A stretch of DNA of 64,000 nt, from positions 1 to 64,000 of the forward strand of contig NZ_JAKCFA010000031.1 in the NCBI RefSeq assembly GCF_024198215.1, written 5' to 3'. The stretch is from Myxococcus qinghaiensis (GTDB lineage Bacteria > Myxococcota > Myxococcia > Myxococcales > Myxococcaceae). A program made the translations under genes and the position numbers. The notes beneath the pieces are model-generated. The model was not told the DNA's origin. It worked only from the letters and a program-made list of their open reading frames with translations, and ran no database searches. Below, one piece after another: positions 7,284 through 15,711 of the stretch (positions are counted from its first letter, which is position 1; every line of letters starts with the position of its first letter).

Positions 7284-8562
7284 TCTCCTCGAGCTTGGGC
7301 GCCGGCAGGTGGATGCGCACCGAGCGCACACGCCGGGGCGTGGCCTCCAGGACCTCCAGCTCCAGCCCGTCCTTCGTCGTGAGCTTGGTGCCGGGCTCCG
7401 GAATCGCGCCGCCCGCCAGCGCGATGCTCAGCCCCGCCACGGTGGAGTAGTCCTCGTCCTCGTCCAAATCCAGGCCCAGCTCGCGGTTGATGTCCCGGAT
7501 GGCGGCGCTGCCCTGCACCACCGCCGCCACGGGGCTCTCGCGCAACACCAGCTCCTCGGGCAGCTCCGACTCGCTGAGGATGTCGCCCACCAGCTCCTCG
7601 ACCATGTCCTCCACCGTCACCAGGCCCACCACGCCGCCGCGCTCGTCCACGATGATGGCCAGCTGCATGCGTCGTCGCTGAAGCTCCTTCAGCGCGTCCA
7701 TGGCCCGCATCGTCTCCACGAGGAAGAAGGGCGGCCGCACCACGTCCTCCAGGACGATGAGGTGGCCCTCCCAGGCCACGCCGAGCAGGTCCTTGGCGAT
7801 GACGTAGCCGACGATGTTGTCCAGCGTCCCCTCGAACACCGGCATCCGCGAGTGCCCGTGCTCCAGCAGCGTCTGACGAATCTCCTCCGCGTTCGCGTGG
7901 CGGCGCAGCGCGACGATGCTCTCGCGCGTCACCATCAGCTCGCCCACCGTCAGGTCCCCCATCTCGAACGCCCGCGAGGCGATTTCCCCCGCGCGAGGGT
8001 CCAACGAGCCCTGCTTCGTGGCCTCCTCCACCAACGACTGCAGCTCCTCCGCCGACAGGCGGCTCTCGCTGAAGTTCGTCCTGTCGCCGAACAGCCGCAG
8101 CACCACGTTGGAGCTGGCGGTGAGGAACCACACCACCGGCCGCATCAGCCACGACAGCCCATTCAGCGGACGGCCGATGAGCAGCGCGTAGCGCTCCCCG
8201 GCCCGCAGCGCGAGGGACTTGGGCACCAGCTCGCCCAGCACCAATGAGAGGTACGACACGATGATGACGACGCCCGCCAGCGCGACTTCGTCCGCCGTCT
8301 CCGCTGGCAAGCCGAAGCTCGCCAGGAGCGGCGCCAGTCGGTTCGCGATGCTCGCGCCGCCGAAGGCCGCCGCCGTGGCGCCGATCACCGTGATTCCAAT
8401 CTGCACCGTCGCGAGGAAGCGCTCCGGGTCCTTGCGCAGCGCCTCCACTGCCTTCGCGGAGCCGCTGCCTTGCTCCACCAGCTCCTTCAGCCGCGTGCGG
8501 CGCAGGGAGATGACCGCGAGCTCCGCCCCGGCGAACACGCCATTGGCCAGGACGAGCAACAA
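7279..8562 (-). CDS. CorC/HlyC-family membrane protein with CBS pair
   Basis: Encodes at least 427 residues. Order: a DUF21/CNNM-type membrane domain (about 1-190, with GAELAVISLRRTRLKEL and several hydrophobic helices), a CBS pair (about 205-330, with GELMVTRESIVALRRHANAEE and VVGLVTVEDMVEELVGDI), and a C-terminal CorC_HlyC domain (about 340-420, DYSTVAGLSIALAGGAIPEPG). Family members are linked to magnesium and cobalt efflux or homeostasis; none is a proven haemolysin. The start is odd. The first standard codon is TTG at 8562, but it has no ribosome binding site, whereas AGGAGGG at 8592-8598 lies upstream of an in-frame ATC at 8586 that would give a normal N-terminus beginning with VSELL. 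Confidence 0.85.
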   Translation of the reverse strand: MLLVLANGVFAGAELAVISLRRTRLKELVEQGSGSAKAVEALRKDPERFLATVQIGITVIGATAAAFGGASIANRLAPLLASFGLPAETADEVALAGVVIIVSYLSLVLGELVPKSLALRAGERYALLIGRPLNGLSWLMRPVVWFLTASSNVVLRLFGDRTNFSESRLSAEELQSLVEEATKQGSLDPRAGEIASRAFEMGDLTVGELMVTRESIVALRRHANAEEIRQTLLEHGHSRMPVFEGTLDNIVGYVIAKDLLGVAWEGHLIVLEDVVRPPFFLVETMRAMDALKELQRRRMQLAIIVDERGGVVGLVTVEDMVEELVGDILSESELPEELVLRESPVAAVVQGSAAIRDINRELGLDLDEDEDYSTVAGLSIALAGGAIPEPGTKLTTKDGLELEVLEATPRRVRSVRIHLPAPKLEET

Positions 8563-8637
8563 GATGATGAGCAGCTCCGAAACGATGACGGCCCTCCTGT
8601 CAGGAGCCCTCTACCGTAACCCCGGATGCCCGGCCGC

Positions 8638-9021
8638 TCACTCACCAAGTGACTGCAAGAGGAGAGACAGTTGATCCTGGCTGGCGCCCTTGGGCAGGTA
8701 GTAGTGGGGGCCGGACAGCAGGGCGTCGCCCACGTCCTGGGCCGCCGCCGACGTGAGGAATACGACGCGGGGCAGGGGACCGCGGGGCAGTTTCGCCACC
8801 ACCTCCAGCCCGCTCATGCCCGGCATGTTGAGGTCCAGCAGCATGACCTCGTAGCGCTCTCCGCGCCGGAGGCTCGCCAGGGCCTCCTGGCCATCCGCCG
8901 CCTCGGTGGCTTCATAGCCCAGATCTTCCAGGCTCAGCCGAAGGAACTCCCTCCAGTCCGCATCGTCATCGACGACGAGCACCCGTCTCGCGCTTTCTTC
9001 ATCCGTGTCCAGTCGCGCCAA
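8638..9021 (-). CDS. Single-domain response regulator
   Basis: Encodes 127 residues from a TTG at 9021, chosen because GGAGG lies four bases upstream and the receiver domain then begins at once. Receiver features are present: acidic pocket VVDDDAD, phosphoacceptor Asp in VMLLDLNMPG, Thr in FLTSA and Lys in LPKGA. There is no output domain, so it would act by protein contact or as a phosphate sink. It lies upstream of, and in the same orientation as, the CorC-like gene. No cognate kinase is adjacent. Confidence 0.8.
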   Translation of the reverse strand: MARLDTDEESARRVLVVDDDADWREFLRLSLEDLGYEATEAADGQEALASLRRGERYEVMLLDLNMPGMSGLEVVAKLPRGPLPRVVFLTSAAAQDVGDALLSGPHYYLPKGASQDQLSLLLQSLGE

Positions 9022-9116
9022 GCATCCTCCCCGACACGGGGAGAACCTCCCTGCGCACCCTCGACATTCGCTTCCTCGGGAGAAATGGCCCCTGCCTGGA
9101 GAGCAGGGGGGCGGGC

Positions 9117-9968
9117 TCAGAACAGGGCCATGCCCAGCTGAGTCACCAGGTACTGCAGGGCGGGGCGGACGTTGTGTCCCGCCGTCCGAGGCCGCTCGGG
9201 CTCCGTCGACTGACACCACTGGGGCTCACCGACCAGGCGACCGTCCGAGTGTTGGAGCAGCCGGAAGCGCCCCAGGTCCGTGGAGCTGCCCGCGTTGAAG
9301 ACGCGCAAGGGGCGCCCGTGCGCCGTGTCCAGCACTGTCTCGCCAGGCTGGTGACGGTGGCCGTGCAGCACCAGGTCACACCGCCCCTGCACGCGCGTCA
9401 CCAGCTCCGCGCCCAGGGACAGCTCGGAGGCGTGGGGCCAGCCCATGCGCGTGGCCAGGCGCTCCGGGAAGCTCTCCTCGGGCAGCGGCAGCACATGGTG
9501 ATGCACCAGCACCGCCACCAGCGCGTCGCGCGGCGCGGCGTCGAGCGCGGCCTCCACCTGCTCCACGGTTTCGAGCGACAGCTCACCGTGGCTCGCGAAG
9601 TAGTTGCGGTTGTGCTCGCCCGTGGAGTCCACGCACACGAAGTACACGCCGGGGCGCTCCACCGTGCGGACCTTGAGGCCGTCCATCCACGTGCCTCCCA
9701 CGTCCTCGCCGGGGCGGTCGTGGTTGCCGGGGATGAAGGTGAGCCGTCCGGTGTCCAACAGCGGCGCGAAGATGTCGACGAACCGACGGTACTCCTCGCG
9801 CGAGCCCTGGTGTGTCAGGTCCCCCGTCACCACCACGTGGTCCGCGCGGCTGGCCTGGACGGCGCAGAGCAGCGCTTGCGCGGAGGCATCACTCTCGGGG
9901 CTCAGGTCCAGATGGAGATCTGAAAGGTGCGCCAACGTCCGGAGGGGCATGCGAAGCAAGGTAGGCAT
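9117..9968 (-). CDS. Calcineurin-like metallophosphoesterase
   Basis: Encodes about 283 residues (start at 9968; alternatives at 9986 and 9950, none with a strong ribosome binding site). All metallophosphoesterase blocks are visible in order: SDLHLD, TGDLTHQGS, PGNHDRPGED, VHHHVLP and LHGHRHQPG. The Asp, Asn and His residues bind the two metal ions. The arrangement is closest to CpdA-like class III cyclic-nucleotide phosphodiesterases and related phosphatases, but the substrate cannot be read from sequence. There is no signal peptide, so it is probably cytoplasmic. It lies 64 bases downstream of the GT21 gene and could be co-transcribed with it. Confidence 0.85.
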   Translation of the reverse strand: MPTLLRMPLRTLAHLSDLHLDLSPESDASAQALLCAVQASRADHVVVTGDLTHQGSREEYRRFVDIFAPLLDTGRLTFIPGNHDRPGEDVGGTWMDGLKVRTVERPGVYFVCVDSTGEHNRNYFASHGELSLETVEQVEAALDAAPRDALVAVLVHHHVLPLPEESFPERLATRMGWPHASELSLGAELVTRVQGRCDLVLHGHRHQPGETVLDTAHGRPLRVFNAGSSTDLGRFRLLQHSDGRLVGEPQWCQSTEPERPRTAGHNVRPALQYLVTQLGMALF

Positions 9969-10031
9969 CCCTCGCGGCGGCTTCACGTCCGTGCGGTGAA
10001 ACCGCCGCGAGCGCGAGGAAACAGATGTGCA

Positions 10032-11240
10032 TCACCCGGCGACCCACTCGTCCCGTGGGGGGAGGGTGTTGTTCACCGCGGACACCGCCGCGCGCGGAGG
10101 CAACAGCCGGGTGCCGGGGCCCACGCGCAGGCGCGTGCCACGCCAGTCCACCGTGCGGAAGAACGCGCCGTGCCACCACGCGGCGAAGAGCAACACGTCC
10201 TTGGCGAGCACCGCTGGCGCGGCGCGCCACGACACCGACTGCGGTCGCAGCGCGCGAAACACCGCCAGGTCCACCAGCACCTTGCCGATGATCACCCCCA
10301 TCGCCACACTCACCGCCTCCGGGGTGGGGCTGGCGAGCACGCCCAGGAGGGCCAGCGGCACCGGGTTGAGCAGGGCCTGCGCGAGATAGGTGGGCGGCGT
10401 GACGGCCGTCCGGTGGATGACGCTCCAGCGCAGGTAGCGCTGGAAGAAGGCGCGCACGCTCTTGCCCAGGGACACGTTGTAGACAGGCGCGCACGCGACG
10501 ACGACGCGCCGACCCAGCTTGCGCGTCACCCACTGGCCGATGACGTAGTCCTCCGCGAGCACGTCCCGCACCGAGTAGAAGCCGCCCAGCGCCTGCACGT
10601 CCTCGCGGCGCAGCGCCATGGACTTGCCCACGACGATGTCCTGGTCCGCGCAGCGCTTGGCGCCAATCATCCCCGCCGCCGCGCTGGACGTCAGGTAGAG
10701 GTTGTCCAGCAGCGAACCGAAGCTTTTCTCACCGATGCCCGCCACCGGGTGCGTCACGCAGCCCACCGTGGGGTCCGCGAAGCTGGCGGCGATCTCCTCC
10801 AGGTATCCGGGGCCCACGCGCGTGTTGCTGTCGCTGATGACGAAGAGGTCGAACCGGGCCCGGTCCGCCAGGGTGATGAGCTGGTTCACTTTCGGATTCA
10901 GCCCCGGGGCGCCCTCCTGCAGCGCCAGCCGCATGACGCCGGGCCAGCGGCGCACCGCCTCCACCGCCACCGCATGGGCCGCGTCACGCGTGTCCTTCAC
11001 TCCCAGCACCACCTCGTACGCGCCGGGGTAGTCCAGGTGGGCGAAGTGCTTGAGGTTGGTCTCCAGGTCGTCATCCGCGCCGCACAGGGGCTTGAGGATG
11101 GAGATGCCCGGCCACGCCGCGCCCGGAGGCAGGGCCGCGGGACGCTGCCGGCGGTGGCGGAGCACGAGCACGTACTGGACGACGAGCGCGGTGAGGCCGA
11201 AGCAGGCGGCGAAGAGCAGGAGGGCGGAAGCGAGCGACAT
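10032..11240 (-). CDS. GT21 glycosyltransferase, ceramide glucosyltransferase/HpnI-like
   Basis: Encodes 402 residues. An N-terminal membrane helix (about 1-25) is followed by a GT-A catalytic domain with motifs typical of family 21: ISILKPLCGADDDLE, the DxD-like FVISDSNTRV, the acceptor-side LAEDYVIGQ and the QRYLRW (Q/RxxRW) motif near residue 280. Two or three hydrophobic helices lie near the C-terminus. Relatives transfer a sugar from a UDP-sugar to ceramide, or, as HpnI, to hydroxyl groups of hopanoid side chains. No hpn or sphingolipid genes are nearby, so the acceptor is uncertain. Myxobacteria do make sphingolipids, which makes a lipid acceptor plausible. Confidence 0.8.
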   Translation of the reverse strand: MSLASALLLFAACFGLTALVVQYVLVLRHRRQRPAALPPGAAWPGISILKPLCGADDDLETNLKHFAHLDYPGAYEVVLGVKDTRDAAHAVAVEAVRRWPGVMRLALQEGAPGLNPKVNQLITLADRARFDLFVISDSNTRVGPGYLEEIAASFADPTVGCVTHPVAGIGEKSFGSLLDNLYLTSSAAAGMIGAKRCADQDIVVGKSMALRREDVQALGGFYSVRDVLAEDYVIGQWVTRKLGRRVVVACAPVYNVSLGKSVRAFFQRYLRWSVIHRTAVTPPTYLAQALLNPVPLALLGVLASPTPEAVSVAMGVIIGKVLVDLAVFRALRPQSVSWRAAPAVLAKDVLLFAAWWHGAFFRTVDWRGTRLRVGPGTRLLPPRAAVSAVNNTLPPRDEWVAG

Positions 11241-11376
11241 GCGCGGGCAGTCCCAGGGGGAGGCGCGCGGTCATCGCGCGACCTGGGTTCCACGCTAGGG
11301 GCCTCGCGCGTCAGGCCCGCGGAGCGCTCGCGGCGCCGGGGCCAATTCGACGTGACAGCGCAGTGAAGCCGGCTGG

Positions 11377-12063
11377 CTAGTCGCCCAGGTTGCGGCTGCG
11401 CGGGTGGCGGATGTCCTTGCCCCGCACCATGTAGACGACCATCTCCGCCACGTTCATCGCGTGGTCGCCAATGCGCTCCAGGTGCTTGGCGATGAACATC
11501 AGCGCGGTGGCCCGGCGGATGTTCTTCGAGTCCTCCATCATGTACGCGAGCAGCTCGTTGAAGATCTTCAGGAAGAGCGCATCCAGCAGGTCATCGCCCT
11601 GGAGCACCTCCTCGGCCTTCGTCACGTCGCCGGAGACGAACGCATCCAGGGAGCGCTTCACCTGGCGCTGGGCCAGCTCCGCCAGCCGGGGCGTGTCCAC
11701 GTAGGGCGCCAGCGGGGGCGCCTGGTTGAGGTCGATGGAGCGCTCGGCGATGTTGACCGTCAAGTCGCCGATGCGCTCCAGGTCGGTGACGATCTTCAGC
11801 GCCGTGGTGATGAGGCGCAAGTCACTGGCGGCGGGCTGGCGCAGCGCGAGGATGCGGCGACACAGCTCGTCGATTTCGACCTCCAGCCGGTTGACGTCCT
11901 TGTCCGCGGCGACGACCTTCTCCGCCAGCGCGCTGTCGCGGTCCGTGAGCGCCCGCATGCTCTGGGCGATGAGGCCCTCCACCTTGGCGCCCATCGCGAG
12001 CAGCTTCTCGCGCAAGTCCCTCAGGTCCTGCTCGAACGCCTTGTCCGTGTGAGTCAACGCCAT
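11377..12063 (-). CDS. phoU: PhoU phosphate signalling protein
   Basis: Encodes 228 residues from the ATG at 12063, which has GGGAG upstream. An alternative GTG at 12090 overlaps the pstB stop (GTGA) and would add nine residues. The protein is all-helical with the two repeated PhoU modules: DLRDLREKLLAMGAKVEGLI with LEVEIDELCRRILALRQPAA, and the second ending MFIAKHLERIGDHAMNVAEMVVYMV. The conserved E/DxxxD motifs bind metal clusters in known structures. PhoU links the Pst transporter to the PhoR kinase and restrains the Pho regulon when phosphate is plentiful. It is last in the pst operon, and no phoR gene follows directly. Confidence 0.95.
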   Translation of the reverse strand: MALTHTDKAFEQDLRDLREKLLAMGAKVEGLIAQSMRALTDRDSALAEKVVAADKDVNRLEVEIDELCRRILALRQPAASDLRLITTALKIVTDLERIGDLTVNIAERSIDLNQAPPLAPYVDTPRLAELAQRQVKRSLDAFVSGDVTKAEEVLQGDDLLDALFLKIFNELLAYMMEDSKNIRRATALMFIAKHLERIGDHAMNVAEMVVYMVRGKDIRHPRSRNLGD

Positions 12064-12086
12064 CGCCGCCACTCCCTTCGCTTCGC

Positions 12087-12863
12087 TCACCCGAACTTCC
12101 CGGTGACGTAGTCCTCGGTGCGCTTCTCACGCGGGTTGGTGAAAATCTGTTCCGTGGCGCCGCATTCCACCAGCTCACCCATGTAGAAGAAAGCCGTCCT
12201 GTCGCTCACCCGCGCGGCCTGCTGCATGTTGTGGGTGACGATGGCGATGGTGTACGTCGCCTTCAGCTCGTGGATGAGCTCCTCGATTTTCGCCGTGGCG
12301 ATGGGGTCCAGCGCGCTGGCGGGCTCATCCATCAGCAGCACCTGGGGCTCCACCGCCATCGCCCGGGCGATACACAGGCGCTGCTGCTGGCCGCCGGACA
12401 GGCCCAGGGCGCTCTCGTGCAGCCGGTCCTTCACCTCGTCCCAGAGGGCGGAGCCGCGCAGGGACTTCTCCACCCGCTGCTCCAGCGCTGACTTGTCCTT
12501 CATGCCGCCCACGCGCAGGCCGTAGGCGACGTTCTCGAAGATGCTCTTGGGGAACGGGTTGGACTTCTGGAAGACCATGCCCACGCGGCGGCGCAGGTCC
12601 ACCACGTCCACGCTGCGGTCGTGGATGTCCATGTCGTCCAGGAGGATGGTGCCCGTGTGGTTGGCGCCCGGAATCAAGTCGTTCATCCGGTTGAGCGCGC
12701 GCAGGAAGGTGGACTTGCCGCAGCCGGAGGGGCCGATGAGGGCGGTGACGCGCCGGTCCAGGATGGCCAGGGAGACCTTCTGGATGGCCGCCTTCGTGCC
12801 GTAGCGCAGGGTCAGCTCGCGCGCCTCCATCTTCGGGCGCGGGGCGTTGGGATTGAGGGACAT
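12087..12863 (-). CDS. pstB: Phosphate ABC transporter ATP-binding protein PstB
   Basis: Encodes 258 residues from the ATG at 12863, just after pstA. Walker A GPSGCGKST, Q-loop VFQKSNPFPKSI, signature LSGGQQQRL, Walker B LLMDEPASALD and H-loop THNMQQA are all present. The Q-loop sequence and RALNRMNDLIPGA are characteristic of PstB. It powers high-affinity phosphate uptake through PstC and PstA at the cytoplasmic membrane. The reading frame stays open far upstream into pstA, but that part is not translated. Confidence 0.97.
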   Translation of the reverse strand: MSLNPNAPRPKMEARELTLRYGTKAAIQKVSLAILDRRVTALIGPSGCGKSTFLRALNRMNDLIPGANHTGTILLDDMDIHDRSVDVVDLRRRVGMVFQKSNPFPKSIFENVAYGLRVGGMKDKSALEQRVEKSLRGSALWDEVKDRLHESALGLSGGQQQRLCIARAMAVEPQVLLMDEPASALDPIATAKIEELIHELKATYTIAIVTHNMQQAARVSDRTAFFYMGELVECGATEQIFTNPREKRTEDYVTGKFG

Positions 12864-12883
12864 GGAGGGCGTGTACCGTGGGG

Positions 12884-13795
12884 TCAGTGGGAGCCCGCGG
12901 CCTTGCGGCGCGTGCGGGTCCGGATGATGACCGCGACCAGGTTGAGGGCGAACGTCAGCAGCAGCAGCACCAGCACCGTCGAGTAGAGCAGCGGGCGCGT
13001 GGCCTCCACGTCCGGTGACTGGGTGGCCATCACGTACGTGTGGTAGCCCAGGTGCATGAACTGGGAGTTGAGGTGGGTGGGCAGGTCCGGCAGGAAGTAG
13101 GCCGCGCCGGTGAAGAGGATGGGCGCCACTTCGCCCGCGCCCCGGGAGATGGCCAGCACCGCGCCGGTGAGGATGCCCGGCAGCGCGCCCGGCAGCACCA
13201 CCCGCCCCAGCGTCTGGGACTGGGTGGCCCCCAGCGCCAGGCTCGCGGTGCGGTGGTCCATGGGCACCGCGCGCAGCGCCTCCTCGGTGGAGACGATGAC
13301 GACGGGCAGCGTCAGTACCGCCAGCGTCAGCGAGGCCCAGAGGATGCCCGGCTGCGCCCAGTACATCTCCTCGTGGCCCAGCGCCCGGTCCATGCCCTGG
13401 CCGACGAAGAGGATGAAGAAGCCCAGGCCGAACAGGCCGAAGACGATGGAGGGCACGCCCGCCAGGTTCACCACGGCCACGCGGACGAAGCGGGCGGAGA
13501 GCGAGTTCGGCGGCGCGTACTCGTGGAGGTACACCGCCGTCAGCACGCCCACCGGCATCACCGCGACTGTCATCAGCAGGGTGAGGGCGGCGGTGCCGAA
13601 GATGGCGGGGAAGATGCCGCCCCCCATCATCCCGTCCTCGGGCGGCTTGGAGAGGAACGTCCAGGTGACGCCGCCAGCTCCGTTCTCCACGACGTTGAAG
13701 AGGATGATGCCCAGCATCGCGATGATGATGAAGGCGGCCAGGCCGGTGAGCGACGTGAGCGCGAGGCCCACGGCGCGGCGGGTGTTGGGCGTCAC
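12884..13795 (-). CDS. pstA: Phosphate ABC transporter permease PstA
   Basis: Encodes 303 residues from a GTG at 13795 that overlaps the pstC stop codon (GTGA); GGGAGGT lies upstream. Six membrane helices are evident. The permease (EAA-like) loop reads ASLALGATQSQTLGRVVLPGA, and the periplasmic-side segment PPNSLSARFVRVAVVNLAGVPSIVFGLFG is typical of PstA. With PstC it forms the membrane channel of the phosphate importer. Confidence 0.95.
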   Translation of the reverse strand: MTPNTRRAVGLALTSLTGLAAFIIIAMLGIILFNVVENGAGGVTWTFLSKPPEDGMMGGGIFPAIFGTAALTLLMTVAVMPVGVLTAVYLHEYAPPNSLSARFVRVAVVNLAGVPSIVFGLFGLGFFILFVGQGMDRALGHEEMYWAQPGILWASLTLAVLTLPVVIVSTEEALRAVPMDHRTASLALGATQSQTLGRVVLPGALPGILTGAVLAISRGAGEVAPILFTGAAYFLPDLPTHLNSQFMHLGYHTYVMATQSPDVEATRPLLYSTVLVLLLLTFALNLVAVIIRTRTRRKAAGSH

Positions 13796-14799
13796 GAGGC
13801 ACCTCCCGTCAGCTTGCGGACGACCCGCCGGGTCCATGTGGACGCGATGAGGTTGAGCACGAAGGTGAAGATGAAGAGCTGCACGCCGATGAAGAACAGG
13901 AGCGAGTAGTGGGGACTGCCCACCACCACCTCGCCCATCTCCGCGGCGATGGTCGCCGACAGGGAGCGCGCCGAGTCCCCCAGGCTCCAGGAGATGACGT
14001 CCGCGTTGCCGGAGGCCATGAGGACGATCATCGTCTCGCCGATGGCGCGGCCGAACCCGAGCACACACGCGGCGAGGATGCCGGGCGCGGCCGCGGGGAG
14101 GACCACCTTCCACGCGGTCTCCCAGGGCGTGGCGCCCAGGGCCAGGGAGGCCTCGCGGTAGCTGCGTGGCACCGAGGTGAGCGCGTCTTCCGACACGGTG
14201 AAGATGACGGGGACGATGGCGAGCGCCAGTCCCAGGCCCGCCAGCATGGCGTTGAGCGGCCGGTCGAAGCCGAGGGCCTCCTTCACCACCGTGGACATCA
14301 CCATGAGGGCGAAGAAGCCCAGGACGACGGAGGGGATGCCCGCGAGCAGTTCAATGACGGGCTTGAGCAACTCGCGCAGGCGGCGGGGCGCGAACTCCGC
14401 GGCGAACAGCGCGCCGAAGACGCCCAGGGGCACGGCCACCAGCATGGAGACCGCCGTCGTCTTCAGCGTGCCGACGAACAGCGGAATCATGCTGACCTTG
14501 GGGACCTTCGACACCGGCTGCCAGCGGAAGGGCGGCCTGCCCGGTGCCACGTCCTGGGCCAGGAACATCTTGGAGAGGCTGGCCTCGTGGCGGGCCTCCG
14601 GCTCCGTGAAGAGCGCGAGGGCCTCCTTCGCCACGAAGATGATGATGAGGATGAGCGCCGCGATGCCGGTGAAGGCCATCAGGGTGATGAACCCCGCGAT
14701 GACCTTCTCCCGGAGCTGACGCCGCCGCGCGGCCGGGGACAGCAACGGTGCGACGAGCGGCTGAGTGAGACCCTGCTCCATGATGGCCTGTCTATCCAT
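13792..14799 (-). CDS. pstC: Phosphate ABC transporter permease PstC
   Basis: Encodes 335 residues from the ATG at 14799 (an internal ATG at 14781 is possible). A hydrophobic helix follows a basic N-terminal segment. The large periplasmic insert carries PPFRWQPVSKVPKVSMIPLFVGTLKTT. The permease loop is REASLALGATPWETAWKVVLPAA, and GIPSVVLGFFALMVMST is conserved in PstC. It pairs with PstA. The 42-base gap to pstS carries a Pho-box-like repeat, suggesting an additional internal promoter. Confidence 0.95.
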   Translation of the reverse strand: MDRQAIMEQGLTQPLVAPLLSPAARRRQLREKVIAGFITLMAFTGIAALILIIIFVAKEALALFTEPEARHEASLSKMFLAQDVAPGRPPFRWQPVSKVPKVSMIPLFVGTLKTTAVSMLVAVPLGVFGALFAAEFAPRRLRELLKPVIELLAGIPSVVLGFFALMVMSTVVKEALGFDRPLNAMLAGLGLALAIVPVIFTVSEDALTSVPRSYREASLALGATPWETAWKVVLPAAAPGILAACVLGFGRAIGETMIVLMASGNADVISWSLGDSARSLSATIAAEMGEVVVGSPHYSLLFFIGVQLFIFTFVLNLIASTWTRRVVRKLTGGAS

Positions 14800-14817
14800 A
14801 GTGGCTCGGGTCCTCTC

Positions 14818-14834
14818 GTGACATTCGTGTGACG
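14818..14834 (-). promoter_or_regulatory. Candidate Pho box between pstS and pstC
   Basis: Read on the minus strand (the transcribed direction) this is CGTCACACGAATGTCAC. GTCAC occurs twice with an 11-base period, as in the PhoB box (two CTGTCAT-like repeats 11 bases apart). A closely similar 17-base word, matching at 14 positions, lies in the same orientation before the porin gene at 17054-17070. It lies only about 19 bases before the pstC start, so a transcript from it would have almost no leader. Confidence 0.45.
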
Positions 14835-14841
14835 GGAGACT

Positions 14842-15663
14842 TCACTTCACCGGGAAGTAGCCGACCTTCGTGACGACGGCCTGTCCTTCGGGGGACAGCG
14901 CGAAGTCGATGAACGTCTTGGCATCCCCGGAGGGCTTGTTGCGCAGGTAGAAGTACAAGTCACGTGACAAGGGGTACTTGCCCGTCTTGATGTTCTCCGC
15001 CGTGGGGGCGATGTCCTCGTTGCCCTTCTTTATCTTCAGCTCCTTGATGCCCTTGGCGTACGCGGAGCCGCCATAGCCGATGCTGTTCTTCTCCTTGGCG
15101 ACGGCGTTCACCACCGCGGCGGTGCCGGGCAGCGTCTGGGCGGAGGCCGCGTAGTCGTCGCCGTCCAGGACGTGGTCCTTGACGAAGACGTAGGTGCCGG
15201 AGGAGTTCTCACGGGAGTAGATGATGATGGGCGCGTCGGGCCCGCCGAGCTGCTTCCAGTTGGTGATGTCCCCCACGTAGACGCCCTTGAGCTGCTCCAC
15301 GGTGAGCGCCGTCACGGGGTTGGCCTCGTTGACGTAGAAGGTGACGCCGTCCTTGGCCACGGGGATTTCCACGCCGATGGTGTTGTAGCGGGCGCGCAGC
15401 TTCTGCTTCTCCGCGTCCTTGATTTCACGGCTGGACATGGCGATCTCCGTGGTGCCGTTCTGGAGCGCCGCCAGGCCCACGCCGGAGCCGCCACCGGTGA
15501 CCTGCACCTTGGTGGCGGGGGTCTTCTTCATGAACTCCTCGGCCCATCGCTGCCCGAGGATGACCATCGTGTCCGAGCCCTTCACGGTGACGTTGCCCGC
15601 ATGGGCGGAGAGCGGGAGAGCGAGCAGCAACCCGATGACCAGTGAACCGAAAATTGCCTTCAT
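14842..15663 (-). CDS. pstS: Periplasmic phosphate-binding protein PstS
   Basis: Encodes 273 residues with a Sec signal peptide (KAIFGSLVIGLLLALPLSAHAG). The mature protein has the phosphate-binding elements KGSDTMVILGQ, GGGSGVGLAALQNGTTEIAMSSR and YSRENSSGTYVF, typical of the shorter PstS (PBP-like) type. It captures phosphate in the periplasm and delivers it to PstCA. The gene follows the porin by about 50 bases, and AGGAG lies 11 bases before its start. Confidence 0.95.
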   Translation of the reverse strand: MKAIFGSLVIGLLLALPLSAHAGNVTVKGSDTMVILGQRWAEEFMKKTPATKVQVTGGGSGVGLAALQNGTTEIAMSSREIKDAEKQKLRARYNTIGVEIPVAKDGVTFYVNEANPVTALTVEQLKGVYVGDITNWKQLGGPDAPIIIYSRENSSGTYVFVKDHVLDGDDYAASAQTLPGTAAVVNAVAKEKNSIGYGGSAYAKGIKELKIKKGNEDIAPTAENIKTGKYPLSRDLYFYLRNKPSGDAKTFIDFALSPEGQAVVTKVGYFPVK

Positions 15664-15711
15664 GGCGGATCCAGCTCCTGCGAAGTGGTGGTGTTGGAAC
15701 GAAGGTAGGGC

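Noticed and set aside
13796..14113. Extended N-terminus for PstA
   Set aside because: The open frame continues into pstC, but the GTG at 13795 has a good ribosome binding site and gives the normal PstA start.
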